A DNA stretch of 64,000 nucleotides from GCA-2693325 sp036343635 (GTDB lineage: Bacteria > Latescibacterota > UBA2968 > UBA8231), in the NCBI GenBank assembly GCA_036343635.1, contig JAYYVF010000086.1, positions 48,563 through 112,562 on the forward strand. The letters are read 5' to 3'. Made by a program: the position numbers and the translations under genes. The notes below the pieces were generated by a model that did no database searches, was not told where the DNA came from, and saw nothing but the letters and a program-made list of their open reading frames with translations. The stretch's first letter is position 1. Each line of letters starts with the position of its first letter. Below, piece after piece: positions 50,657 through 59,374 of the stretch.

Positions 50657-51892
50657 TTACTGATCCATATCTAATTTTGAAATTCGTTCCATTGCCTGTT
50701 CTATCTTGTCCCGATGATTAAAAGCCGAAAGCCTAAAATATCCTTCCCCTGCCGATCCAAAACCCGCACCGGGCGTGCCTACCACATGCGTCTTCTCTAA
50801 CAGGTAATCAAAAAACTCCCAACTGTCCCAATTACTTGGAGTCTTTAACCACAAATATGGAGCATGCTCACCACCGTAAACCTGAATATCTGCCTTAGTT
50901 AATTCCTTGCGCATGATAGCAGCATTTTCGAGATAAAAATCAATCAACGCTTTGATGGCTACCTGACCTTCGTCGGAATAAACAGCCTCAGCTCCCCTTT
51001 GCACAGGATATGCAACACCATTAAATTTTGTAGAATGACGCCTGGACCACAGTTGGTGCAAATCAACAGAATTCCCCGCTTGTGTATAGCCTACAATTTC
51101 CTTGGGTACAACAGTATACCCACACCTAATGCCAGTAAAACCCGCACTCTTTGAAAAACTTCGGAATTCGATAGCAACTTCGCGACCACCATCAACTTCA
51201 TAAATTGAATGTGGAATAGAAGAATCGGTTATATATCCCTCGTAGGCAGCGTCAAACAATATTACCGCCTGTTCTCTTTTGGCATAAGTAATCCATTCCC
51301 TCAGGACCTCGGTTGTCATAACAGTACCTGTGGGGTTATTGGGCGAACAAAGATAAATAACATCAGCGTGTTCTTTTGGTAACGGCGGATTAAATTGGTT
51401 CTCTTGGGTACATGGGAGATAGATAAGGCCATCGTACCGACCATCTCGAGAATTTCCAGTTCGACCAGCCATAACATTGCTATCACAATACACAGGATAA
51501 ACTGGGTCCGTTAAAGCCACCTTGCACTCCTTCCCAAAAATTTCCTGAATATTCCCCGAATCACACTTTGCTCCATCCGACACAAAAATTTCATCAACAT
51601 CCAGATGAATCCCTCTGCTTTGAAAGTCATTTTCCACTATAGCTTCGCGAAGCCATTCTTGACCTTGATCTGGTGGATACCCTTGAAAAGACTCGTCATG
51701 CGCCATCTCTTCCATCGCGTTTTTCATAGCGTCCACCATTGGACGCGGAATACCTTTTACTACATCACCAATTCCAAGCCGTATTATATCTACTTCAGGG
51801 TTATTCGCTGCATAGGCATTAACTCGGCGACCAATTTCGGGAAACAAATAGCCTGCGGCCAATTTTAGGTAATTCTCATTGATGTGTGCCAT
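50657..51892 (-). CDS. dapL: LL-diaminopimelate aminotransferase
   Basis: PLP-dependent enzyme that converts tetrahydrodipicolinate directly to LL-diaminopimelate, bypassing acylated intermediates in lysine and peptidoglycan synthesis. 411 residues, exactly the DapL length. The N-terminus INENYLKLAAGYLFPEIGRRVNAY is diagnostic. PLP site: SDGAKCDSGNIQEIFG, LCSPNNPTGTVMT, FDAAYEGYI, and the Schiff-base lysine in EFRSFSKSAGFTGIRCGY. The enzyme is common in Chlamydiae, Bacteroidetes, cyanobacteria and related groups, which fits the FCB-like inference for this genome. Confidence 0.97.
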   Translation of the reverse strand: MAHINENYLKLAAGYLFPEIGRRVNAYAANNPEVDIIRLGIGDVVKGIPRPMVDAMKNAMEEMAHDESFQGYPPDQGQEWLREAIVENDFQSRGIHLDVDEIFVSDGAKCDSGNIQEIFGKECKVALTDPVYPVYCDSNVMAGRTGNSRDGRYDGLIYLPCTQENQFNPPLPKEHADVIYLCSPNNPTGTVMTTEVLREWITYAKREQAVILFDAAYEGYITDSSIPHSIYEVDGGREVAIEFRSFSKSAGFTGIRCGYTVVPKEIVGYTQAGNSVDLHQLWSRRHSTKFNGVAYPVQRGAEAVYSDEGQVAIKALIDFYLENAAIMRKELTKADIQVYGGEHAPYLWLKTPSNWDSWEFFDYLLEKTHVVGTPGAGFGSAGEGYFRLSAFNHRDKIEQAMERISKLDMDQ

Positions 51893-51998
51893 ACTTTTTC
51901 CTTAATTTTCTGTAAGAATTGGAACGAACGCTGAAGTATATTTTCAATTCAGGCACAAAATACTAATGCAGGATACACTTAGGATCAAGCGAGACAAT

Positions 51999-52955
51999 AT
52001 GGATATTAGCTTTATGACCAGTGCAGGAGGAGATGGAAACTGGAACCTCGACGAGTGCGCTCTTTGGGCAAAGCAAAACGATTTTGACTGCGTAAGATTA
52101 GCTGACAATGGTGCTTTAGACTCGAATGATATTATTAATGGAGGGGCATCTCAAGTAAAAGAGACATTATCAAAACATGAGATATACTTATCGTGTATAA
52201 CAGCTCATCACAACCTTTTAGATGATGACCAGACAATAGCACAACAAGAACAACGGAAACTTATCGATGCAATTAAATCTGCTCGAACATTGGATTGTCC
52301 AGTAATAATAACGAGCAGTGGATCGCCCGTACGAAATGGCCAATTTTACGGCATGTTTTCCTCACCGCCCGGAAACCCTAGTGACCGATCAGACGAATTA
52401 GTAGACCGATTCCGAGTGATGTTCGAGCCCGTTATGGAAGTTGCTGAAGATTTGGACATAAAAGTTTCTTTAGATGTAGCCGTAAGGATGGGACAAATTG
52501 GATGCAACCCGGAAATGTGGGAAAAAATATTAGATGCCGTACCGTCTGAACATTTAGGTCTCTCCTGCGACCCATCCCATTGGCTCTGGATGGGGATGCT
52601 TCCAGTCGAAGATGTAATCCGTGATTTTGCAGGAAAATGGTACTTTGCCGACGTAAAAGATTGCGAAATCAGTGAACGCATGAAATATAGGCAGGGGATT
52701 ATTGGGAATTGGTGGTGGCAGTATCGTGTCCCAGGACGCGGCCAACTTGATTGGTCCACCATCATCGGAGCCCTACTTGAATCAGATTACGGCTATGTGT
52801 TGTGTGTAGAAAATGAGGATCGTGGTTTCCCAGGTTTAGAAGGTTTTGCGTATGGCTGTAGACATTTACGACAGTTTCTCCCTCCGAAAGGTCAACCATA
52901 TCAGCGGCCTTCCGAACATTGGAGAACTAGTAGCTGGCAACGAAAAAACAAATAA
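51999..52955 (+). CDS. Sugar phosphate isomerase/epimerase-like TIM-barrel protein
   Basis: 318 residues from ATG 51999 (AAGCGAGAC upstream). An in-frame ATG at 51966 lacks a ribosome site. Xylose-isomerase-like TIM barrel (AP_endonuc_2 fold): MDISFMTSAGGDGNWNLDECALWAKQNDFDCVRLAD, a VIITSSGSP strand, KVSLDVAVRMGQIG, LGLSCDPSHWLW with metal-binding residues, WYFADVKDCEI, and the VPGRGQLDWSTIIGAL block with VENEDRGFPG. The family acts on sugars and inositols; the specific substrate is unknown. It is followed by an orphan signal-peptide-like reading frame and a long hairpin. Confidence 0.82.
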   Translation: MDISFMTSAGGDGNWNLDECALWAKQNDFDCVRLADNGALDSNDIINGGASQVKETLSKHEIYLSCITAHHNLLDDDQTIAQQEQRKLIDAIKSARTLDCPVIITSSGSPVRNGQFYGMFSSPPGNPSDRSDELVDRFRVMFEPVMEVAEDLDIKVSLDVAVRMGQIGCNPEMWEKILDAVPSEHLGLSCDPSHWLWMGMLPVEDVIRDFAGKWYFADVKDCEISERMKYRQGIIGNWWWQYRVPGRGQLDWSTIIGALLESDYGYVLCVENEDRGFPGLEGFAYGCRHLRQFLPPKGQPYQRPSEHWRTSSWQRKNK

Positions 52956-53058
52956 AAAATGTTATATCGTTGCCCTGTTGCTTGCCTTGCTAAGCTTACT
53001 ATCCTATCCTTTACAAGCACAGCAGAAAGTAGGCTTTAAAACGGGGTTTCGTCGGTAA
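52956..53058 (+). other. Orphan signal-peptide-like coding stretch (possible remnant)
   Basis: In the frame ending at the TAA at 53058, the bases after the isomerase stop encode CYIVALLLALLSLLSYPLQ, a typical exported-protein signal, then about a dozen residues and stop. There is no ATG, GTG or convincing TTG start nearby. It could be the 5' end of a lost exported-protein gene. The long inverted repeat begins nine bases after the stop. Confidence 0.25.
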
Positions 53059-53066
53059 AAGATTTC

Positions 53067-53144
53067 AAATAAAATATTGTAAGACCTAAAGGCCCGCCGC
53101 AACTTATAGTGTAGTGGGCCTTTAGGTCTTACAATATTTTATTT
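53067..53144. repeat. 29-bp perfect inverted repeat (long hairpin, probable terminator)
   Basis: Arms 53067-53095 and 53116-53144 are exact reverse complements, separated by 20 bases. The core of the stem is AGACCTAAAGGCCC, the outer part is AT-rich, and the 3' arm continues into a T-run (ATTTTATTTTTT). It ends transcription from the isomerase gene and lies 43 bp before glnS. A perfect stem of this length is unusual for a plain terminator; a small mobile element is possible. Confidence 0.75.
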
Positions 53145-53187
53145 TTTCATCAACATTTTTTACTGATGTTAATATTTAAGAGGAATC

Positions 53188-54891
53188 ATGGGCAACGCAC
53201 AGAATTCACAAGATAACAAACAGCAAAATGCCCGCGACTTTTTGCACGAAGAAATAGACAAAGATTTAGCAGATGGTACACATACGAACATAATCACACG
53301 TTTTCCTCCTGAACCAAATGCATACATGACGATAGGCAATGCCAAAGCTATCTGTATAAATTTTGGCATTGCTGAAGAATTTGGTGGTCGGTGCCATCTG
53401 CGTTTTGATGATACTAATCCAGCACGAGAGGAACAGGAATTTGTGGATGCAATTCGTGAGGACATCCGTTGGTTAGGTTTCAGTTGGGGAGAACACGAGT
53501 ACTTTGCATCAGACTATTTTCCGCAACTATACGAATGGGCTCAAAAATTGATTCGAAAAGATTTGGCCTACGTAGATGATCAGTCCGCAGATGAGATCCG
53601 AACAAATAGGGGAACTCTTACACAGCCAGGTAAGAATAGCCCCTATCGAGACAGAACAATCGAAGAGAATATTGATCTATTCGAACAAATGCGTAACCGT
53701 GAATTCCCTGAAGGCTCAAAAGTGCTTAGGGCCAAAATCGACATGAATTCTCCAAATATAAATCTACGCGACCCCATAATGTATCGAATTCTACATGTTC
53801 CCCACCATCGGACTGGAACCGATTGGTGCATTTATCCGATGTATGATTGGGCACATGGACAAAGCGATTCGCTTGAAGGTGTCACACATTCACTCTGCTC
53901 AAATGAATTTGTAAACAATAGGCCTCTTTACAACTGGTTCATCGACAGCTTAGAAATATTTCCAAGTCGTCAGGTTGAATTTGCTCGTGGTAATATTACG
54001 TATACTGCCCTTTCTAAGCGATATATTCGTGAAATGATGGAGTCTGGAATAATCAATGACTGGGACGACCCGCGCACATATACGCTCCGAGGACTGAGAA
54101 GGTTAGGTTGCCCACCTGAAGCTATACGCCGTTTCTGGCGAGAGGCTGGAGTTGCTCGGCGAGAAAACAATATTGACGTTGCACTTCTTGAATTTTGTAT
54201 GCGCGATTATTTAAACCAAACGGCGTTAAGGCGCATGGGAGTGCTTCGACCTTTAAAAGTCATCATTGACAACTATCCCGAAGAGCATGAAGAGTGGCTG
54301 GAGGCAATAAATAACCCTGAAGATTCTAGCTTCGGAAGCCGACAAATACCATTTGCTAGAGAGTTATATATTGAACGCGATGATTTCATGGAGGAGCCGC
54401 CCAAGAAATTTTTTCGCCTCTCACCGGGACGGGAAGTAAGACTGCGTTATGCCTACTTCATTAAGTGTAACGAAGTCGTAAAAGATCAAAATGGAGAAAT
54501 AATCGAGTTGCGGTGCACCTACGACCAAGAGACTCGCGGAGGTAATGCACCGGACGGACGTAAAGTGAAAGCTACGTTGCATTGGGTCTCAGCGAAGCAT
54601 GCCATAAATGCTGAGATACGCTTATATGACAGATTGTTTCAGGTCGAGAATCCGCGCAAAGCACCAGAAGGTGGAACGTTTTTGGACAACATAAATCCAA
54701 ATTCACTGGAAACCATCGAGGCCGCTAAATTGGAACCAGCACTAGGACAAGTTTCAGCTGGCGAGTCCTTTCAGTTCGAACGTCTAGGATATTTCTGTGC
54801 CGACATGAAAGACTTTAGTCCAGAGCAACCAATATTTAACAGGACAGTAACATTACGCGACACATGGCAAAGGCTACAAAAGAAAAATTAA
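53188..54891 (+). CDS. glnS: Glutaminyl-tRNA synthetase with altered HIGH motif
   Basis: Charges tRNA-Gln directly with glutamine. 567 residues, bacterial GlnRS length. RFPPEPNAYMTIGNAKAICINFGIAEEFGG is the catalytic N-terminus. The usual HIGH tetrapeptide here reads TIGN. LRFDDTNP, YDWAHGQSDSLEGVTHSLCSNEF and the KMSKS-equivalent ALSKRYI follow, then the anticodon-binding beta-barrels to the end (HWVSAKHAINAEIRLYDRLF). AGAGGA precedes the ATG. It converges on gltX with a 7-bp gap, so the genome charges Gln and Glu with separate enzymes. GlnRS genes in bacteria are thought to derive from eukaryotes. Confidence 0.95.
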   Translation: MGNAQNSQDNKQQNARDFLHEEIDKDLADGTHTNIITRFPPEPNAYMTIGNAKAICINFGIAEEFGGRCHLRFDDTNPAREEQEFVDAIREDIRWLGFSWGEHEYFASDYFPQLYEWAQKLIRKDLAYVDDQSADEIRTNRGTLTQPGKNSPYRDRTIEENIDLFEQMRNREFPEGSKVLRAKIDMNSPNINLRDPIMYRILHVPHHRTGTDWCIYPMYDWAHGQSDSLEGVTHSLCSNEFVNNRPLYNWFIDSLEIFPSRQVEFARGNITYTALSKRYIREMMESGIINDWDDPRTYTLRGLRRLGCPPEAIRRFWREAGVARRENNIDVALLEFCMRDYLNQTALRRMGVLRPLKVIIDNYPEEHEEWLEAINNPEDSSFGSRQIPFARELYIERDDFMEEPPKKFFRLSPGREVRLRYAYFIKCNEVVKDQNGEIIELRCTYDQETRGGNAPDGRKVKATLHWVSAKHAINAEIRLYDRLFQVENPRKAPEGGTFLDNINPNSLETIEAAKLEPALGQVSAGESFQFERLGYFCADMKDFSPEQPIFNRTVTLRDTWQRLQKKN

Positions 54892-54898
54892 AATTGAT

Positions 54899-56389
54899 TT
54901 AGTATAGGTCAGATTTTTTCCACTCTTTCTCTAACTTTTTTGCTTTTTTCTTAGACAAACCTCCGAGCGTCTCTATTCCCTTAAGCAAACGCATTCGGAC
55001 AATATCAATCCCTAAAAGGATTACTGTTTCAAATAGTGGTGGGCCCACTCGGGATCCAGTCAGGGCAACCGTGAGCGGAACAGTAACATCTCTAACGGGC
55101 CAACCCCAATAATCTGCAACTATACGCACCTTCGACTCTACCGATTCAGTACCCCATTCTACAGTGCCATCTAGGGCCCATACGGCCGTCTGAAACATCT
55201 GAGACAGTTCTCCTGCTTCTCGACCTTTAGGCAATAATTCCTCTTCCGTCGGACTCACATCTCGGGCAAAAAAGAATGCTGCCTTGGGCATAAAATCACC
55301 TAGAGTTTCCATGCGTTTTTGCAATAAAGAAATAATCTGTACAAATTGTTCATCATTAACCAACCATTGCTTCATTTCGCTCAAAATCTGCTGGGGGGTT
55401 CGCTCTTCACGAAGATACCGCCCATTAAGCCAATTAAGTTTCTCCATATCAAAAATTGATCCACCTAAGTTTATATTGCCTACATCAAATTCTTTTGCAA
55501 GCTCTGACAAAGTAAACTTTTCTTCTTCTTTTATTGATGGATAAGCCATGAGTGCCAGATAGTTAAGAAGTGCATCAGCAGAATAACCGGCACGTCGGTA
55601 ATATTCAATGGATGTTGGGTTTTTCCTCTTAGACATTTTTGTACCATCGGGATTTAGTAATAACGGTAGATGTATAAATTCGGGTGGATCCCAACCAAAG
55701 GCATCGTACAAAACTAAATGCTTTGGTGTAGAGGTTATCCATTCTTCTCCACGTATTACGTGCGAAATTCGCATATGAAAATCATCGACAACCACGGCTA
55801 AATGATAAGTAGGAAAACCATCAGACTTAAGAATCACCTGATCGTCGGATTCGGCAAAATCTAGTTCAATATTTCCGCGTAATTTGTCCGCAATTTTGCA
55901 AACGCCGTCTTCAGGCATTTTTACGCGAACTACGTGATCGTGTCCTTCTTCCATACACTGGTCGACTTCTATAGACGATAGATTTCTACAACGTCCGTCA
56001 TAACCCTGACGAGTTTTATGCTTTTCCTGATCAGCTCTCATTTCCGACAGCCTATCAGAAGTACAAAAACAGTAATAGGCACGGCCTTTTTCCACCAATA
56101 TTTTGGCATGCTCTCGGTAGAGCTCAAGTCTCTCGCTTTGACGATAGGGGCCATAGTCTCCTCCCACATCAGGCCCTTCGTCCCAATCCAAGCCTAACCA
56201 CTTCAACGAATTTATTAATTGGGTTTCATATTCATCCCGTGATCTCTCCTGATCTGTGTCCTCTATTCGAAGTATAAACCGCCCTCCATATTTGTCAGCA
56301 TATAGCTTGTCAAAAAGGGCCTGGTACGCGGTGCCCACGTGAGTTGGTCCGGTAGGCGATGGGGCAATACGAACACGTACAGAACTCAT
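54899..56389 (-). CDS. gltX: Glutamyl-tRNA synthetase
   Basis: Charges tRNA-Glu. 496 residues from ATG 56389, which has AAAGGA upstream and begins SSVRVRIAPSPTGPTHVGT, the HIGH-type region (HVGT). A longer in-frame start at 56422 adds an unlikely leader. LRIEDTDQERSRDEYE, SDGFPTYHLAVVVDDFHMRISHVIRGEEWITSTPKH and the KMSKRK loop are all present, followed by an all-helical anticodon domain ending in LSKKKAKKLEKEWKK. This discriminating-type length fits a genome that also has GlnRS. Confidence 0.96.
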   Translation of the reverse strand: MSSVRVRIAPSPTGPTHVGTAYQALFDKLYADKYGGRFILRIEDTDQERSRDEYETQLINSLKWLGLDWDEGPDVGGDYGPYRQSERLELYREHAKILVEKGRAYYCFCTSDRLSEMRADQEKHKTRQGYDGRCRNLSSIEVDQCMEEGHDHVVRVKMPEDGVCKIADKLRGNIELDFAESDDQVILKSDGFPTYHLAVVVDDFHMRISHVIRGEEWITSTPKHLVLYDAFGWDPPEFIHLPLLLNPDGTKMSKRKNPTSIEYYRRAGYSADALLNYLALMAYPSIKEEEKFTLSELAKEFDVGNINLGGSIFDMEKLNWLNGRYLREERTPQQILSEMKQWLVNDEQFVQIISLLQKRMETLGDFMPKAAFFFARDVSPTEEELLPKGREAGELSQMFQTAVWALDGTVEWGTESVESKVRIVADYWGWPVRDVTVPLTVALTGSRVGPPLFETVILLGIDIVRMRLLKGIETLGGLSKKKAKKLEKEWKKSDLY

Positions 56390-56618
56390 ATGATCATTCC
56401 TTTGGCTGATTTTATTAACCATTCATCACGCGTTAAAAAGTAAGCGTTATGATTCCAAATGCAATCTATCATGGTTGCTTATTTAGTTTATATAGTGCAT
56501 CTTCTTATTACTAGAATTAGACAGTTTGTCTTTCGAAGATCCGCAGCAGCCTCACAGCCTCTCTACTGTTCCAGCGACTCCTCGATAGCAACACCTAAGT
56601 ATATTAATGAGGTAATTA

Positions 56619-57839
56619 ATGCTCTTTAGCGAATTGAACCTACCTGAAAGTGTTTTAAAATCGCTGGCAGAAATGGGTTATGAGCAAACCACCCCAATAC
56701 AAGAAAAAACGCTACCCCATATACTAGAGGGCAAAGACGTACTTGGTTTAGCTGAGACTGGGTCAGGTAAAACAAGTGCATGTGCGATCCCATTGGTTAG
56801 CAACCTTAACTTTGACAACCGTAATATTCAAGCACTAATCCTCGTACCAACACGCGAACTGGCTCTACAATACGTCCAAGAAGTAGACGAAGTCGCCAAG
56901 CATTCCGAAGCCGTGCCATTTGCCGTATTTGGCGGATTTGATATGGATATACAAAAAGCTAAATTAAAACATGGAGTCCACGTTTTAGTAGCTACTCCTG
57001 GACGACTGATTGACTTGATATGGAATCATAGGTTAGACGTAACCCACGTTAAGGCAGTAGTACTTGACGAAGCCGATGAAATGCTAAAAATGGGTTTTAT
57101 CGAAGACGTGGACTTCATTATGTCTTGTATGATCCAAGAACATCAAACGCTTCTTTTTTCAGCCACAATGCCAAAAGAAGTTGAGCGCTTATCACAACAA
57201 TACCTCAGAAATCCGTTGCGCATCGAATTAAATCGAGATCAGCGGGCACCTCAATCTCTGAAACATTATTTTCTCCACGTAAATAGAGACAAACTCAAAG
57301 ACTTAGTTGATTATATAGACAATAATGATGTTCAACAGGCAATCGTTTTCTGCAATTCCAGGGATAAGGCTAACGATTTATTTAAACGAATTCAGAACCA
57401 AATAAGTTCCGTAGAGATCATCCATGGTGGTTTAGATCAAGATCGTAGGACCTCTATATTCAGACGATTCCGACAAAAAAAAATCCGTATAATGATCGCA
57501 ACCGACGTTGCAGGAAGAGGATTGGATTTCAGTCATGTCACACATGTAATCAATTACGACTTTCCAATAAACGACGAAAGTTACACGCATCGGACGGGAA
57601 GAGCCGGACGCATGGGTAGAGAAGGAACCGCCGTAACTTTTGTAAACAAATACAATTTCCTAGATTTAAAACGCATTCTTTCGATTAACGCAATCGAAGC
57701 ACATTGGCATGGGGCAAAACCAAACCTTGATTCCGGACAAAACCGAAAACCGCATAACAGCAAACGACAGAAAGATCAACGGCGTCGACACAAACCACAA
57801 AATCGAAATTTAAACAAAAAAACTGCCAACAAGCCTTAG
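56619..57839 (+). CDS. DEAD-box RNA helicase
   Basis: ATP-dependent RNA helicase, probably for ribosome assembly or mRNA turnover. 406 residues: Q motif (TTPIQEK, 24-30), Walker A AETGSGKT (45-52), PTREL, TPGR, DEAD, SAT, then the second RecA domain with VFCNSRDKAND, ATDVAGRGLDF and HRTGRAGR. The C-terminal tail is short, basic and Asn/Gln/Lys-rich (about 365-406), a likely RNA tether, and is not the RbpA-binding DbpA domain. GAGG precedes the ATG. It diverges from gltX; 59 bp separate it from slyD downstream. Confidence 0.93.
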   Translation: MLFSELNLPESVLKSLAEMGYEQTTPIQEKTLPHILEGKDVLGLAETGSGKTSACAIPLVSNLNFDNRNIQALILVPTRELALQYVQEVDEVAKHSEAVPFAVFGGFDMDIQKAKLKHGVHVLVATPGRLIDLIWNHRLDVTHVKAVVLDEADEMLKMGFIEDVDFIMSCMIQEHQTLLFSATMPKEVERLSQQYLRNPLRIELNRDQRAPQSLKHYFLHVNRDKLKDLVDYIDNNDVQQAIVFCNSRDKANDLFKRIQNQISSVEIIHGGLDQDRRTSIFRRFRQKKIRIMIATDVAGRGLDFSHVTHVINYDFPINDESYTHRTGRAGRMGREGTAVTFVNKYNFLDLKRILSINAIEAHWHGAKPNLDSGQNRKPHNSKRQKDQRRRHKPQNRNLNKKTANKP

Positions 57840-57898
57840 ATTCTATCCACCAAAAAATTTCTCCACCACTGACAACCCTATATCCGAGGAGCCCAAAG

Positions 57899-58384
57899 GT
57901 GCAAATATCTGATAGTTGCGTTGTCTCTATTCATTACACACTGACTAACTCTGAAGGCCAAACTATAGACAAGTCCGACGAAACCTCACCGTTTGCCTAT
58001 CTACACGGCAAAAATAATATTGTTCCTGGTTTGGAAACAGAGTTAACAGGCAAATCTGTTGGCGATTCTCTAAAAGTAACCGTGGAACCTGAAAAGGGAT
58101 ATGGAGAGGTAAATCCAGAATTAGTCCAAGAGGTCCCACGCAGCGCCTTCGATGAAGTGGAATCCATCGAGGTAGGCATGCAGTTTCAGGCAAGTGAAGA
58201 CGATGGACAAAGTCAACTAGTTACCATTACAGATATCCAAGAAACTACCGTTACCGTTGATGGCAACCATCCACTAGCAGGTGAAACTTTAACTTTCGAT
58301 GTTAAGATTGAAGAAATTCGTCCAGCAAGCAAAGAAGAATTAGATCACGGCCATGCCCATGGACTTGGTGGACATCACCACTAA
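57899..58384 (+). CDS. slyD: FKBP-type peptidyl-prolyl isomerase, SlyD-like
   Basis: Folding helper with prolyl isomerase and metal-binding chaperone roles. 161 residues. The FKBP half-domain (VVSIHYTLTNSEGQTIDKS, PFAYLHGKNNIVPGLETELTGKSVGDSLKVTVEPEKGYG) is interrupted by the insert-in-flap domain (about 70-125), then closes with HPLAGETLTFDVKI. The C-terminus is His-rich (HGHAHGLGGHHH), as in nickel-binding SlyD. GTG start with GAGGAGCCC upstream. The stop is 6 bp before cutC, so the two are likely cotranscribed; both have been linked to metals. Confidence 0.92.
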   Translation: MQISDSCVVSIHYTLTNSEGQTIDKSDETSPFAYLHGKNNIVPGLETELTGKSVGDSLKVTVEPEKGYGEVNPELVQEVPRSAFDEVESIEVGMQFQASEDDGQSQLVTITDIQETTVTVDGNHPLAGETLTFDVKIEEIRPASKEELDHGHAHGLGGHHH

Positions 58385-58390
58385 ACTGCC

Positions 58391-59128
58391 GTGCCTCAAG
58401 TCAAAATTGAAATTTGTATAGACGCCAGTACACCAGAAAAAACCGAAGATGAAGCGCGTGCCGCTTATCTCGGCGGAGCGGATAGAATCGAGTTGTGCGA
58501 CGACATGAAATTGGGCGGTACTACTCCTAAAAAACAGTGTATCGAAATTGCCCGTGATCAATTTCCGAGACGCGACGGCCTAATCGTCATGATTCGGCCT
58601 CGTGGTGGAAACTTCTTTTTTAGTGCACAAGAGATAGTGCAAATGCACAAAGCAATCGATACCGCTGCCGAATCTGGTGCGAATGGGGTCGCATTGGGTG
58701 CCCTGCGTCCCCCAGAAGGACATATGTCCACCGAAGTACTTTCAGAATTGATAACCCGTGCCCACTCAGCCAATCTTACCGTAACCCTGCATCGGGCCTT
58801 TGACGCTATTCCTGACCAAACAAAAGCAATAGAATGGGCCGCCAGTATCGGCATCAAACGCATTTTAACAAGTGGTATGCCTTGGGAAATCAACGGCGGC
58901 CCTGCCCATAATCTCCACAGATTACAAGAAATTTCGATTCTTGCAAACGGTCGGGTAGAAATCGTTGCCGCCGGCGGGATAAATTTATCTTGCGCAAAAC
59001 ATATCGCAACAGCGCTCACAGATCTCCCTTCACCTTTCAGTTTACACATTTTCTCCGGCGTACGGGTTTCCAAAAAAATTGATATTAAGCGTATTCATCA
59101 AATTCGTAAAAAATTAACAAACCTATAA
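58391..59128 (+). CDS. cutC: CutC family protein (copper homeostasis-annotated)
   Basis: TIM-barrel protein of 245 residues. Visible: KIEICIDASTPEKTEDEARAAYLGGADRIELCDDMKLGGTTP, VMIRPRGGNFFFSAQEIVQM, GVALGALRPPEGHMSTEVL, TLHRAFDAIPD, KRILTSGMPWE, and VAAGGINLSC near the end. The family was named for copper tolerance in E. coli, but the role is debated. Starts with GTG six bases after slyD. Cytosolic; no signal. Confidence 0.9.
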   Translation: MPQVKIEICIDASTPEKTEDEARAAYLGGADRIELCDDMKLGGTTPKKQCIEIARDQFPRRDGLIVMIRPRGGNFFFSAQEIVQMHKAIDTAAESGANGVALGALRPPEGHMSTEVLSELITRAHSANLTVTLHRAFDAIPDQTKAIEWAASIGIKRILTSGMPWEINGGPAHNLHRLQEISILANGRVEIVAAGGINLSCAKHIATALTDLPSPFSLHIFSGVRVSKKIDIKRIHQIRKKLTNL

Positions 59129-59194
59129 ATTTATACCCGTTTACCCCTCGTAAAGTCTGAATTTTTTCATTATATTTTTTGAAGAACTTGTCAT

Positions 59195-59223
59195 TTGAAA
59201 TGATTCGACCAATAGTATTTAAT
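59195..59223 (+). promoter_or_regulatory. Predicted promoter of the parE-parC operon
   Basis: TTGAAA (59195-59200), 17-bp spacer, TTTAAT (59218-59223). Transcription would begin near 59230, about 145 bases ahead of the chosen parE start. The 246 bases between cutC and parE hold no other feature I can support. Confidence 0.45.
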
Positions 59224-59374
59224 AATTGTGTCACTCCCCCGTTAAAATAAATGACTTCTGTTCTACCTCCCCTGTATTCTCAGTAATAAAAGCAGCTATG
59301 AAACCACTTAGGTGACACTTTGGATGGTGAAGTCCATCCAAATGAATACCACTAACGATGGAATGAGAAGAAAC

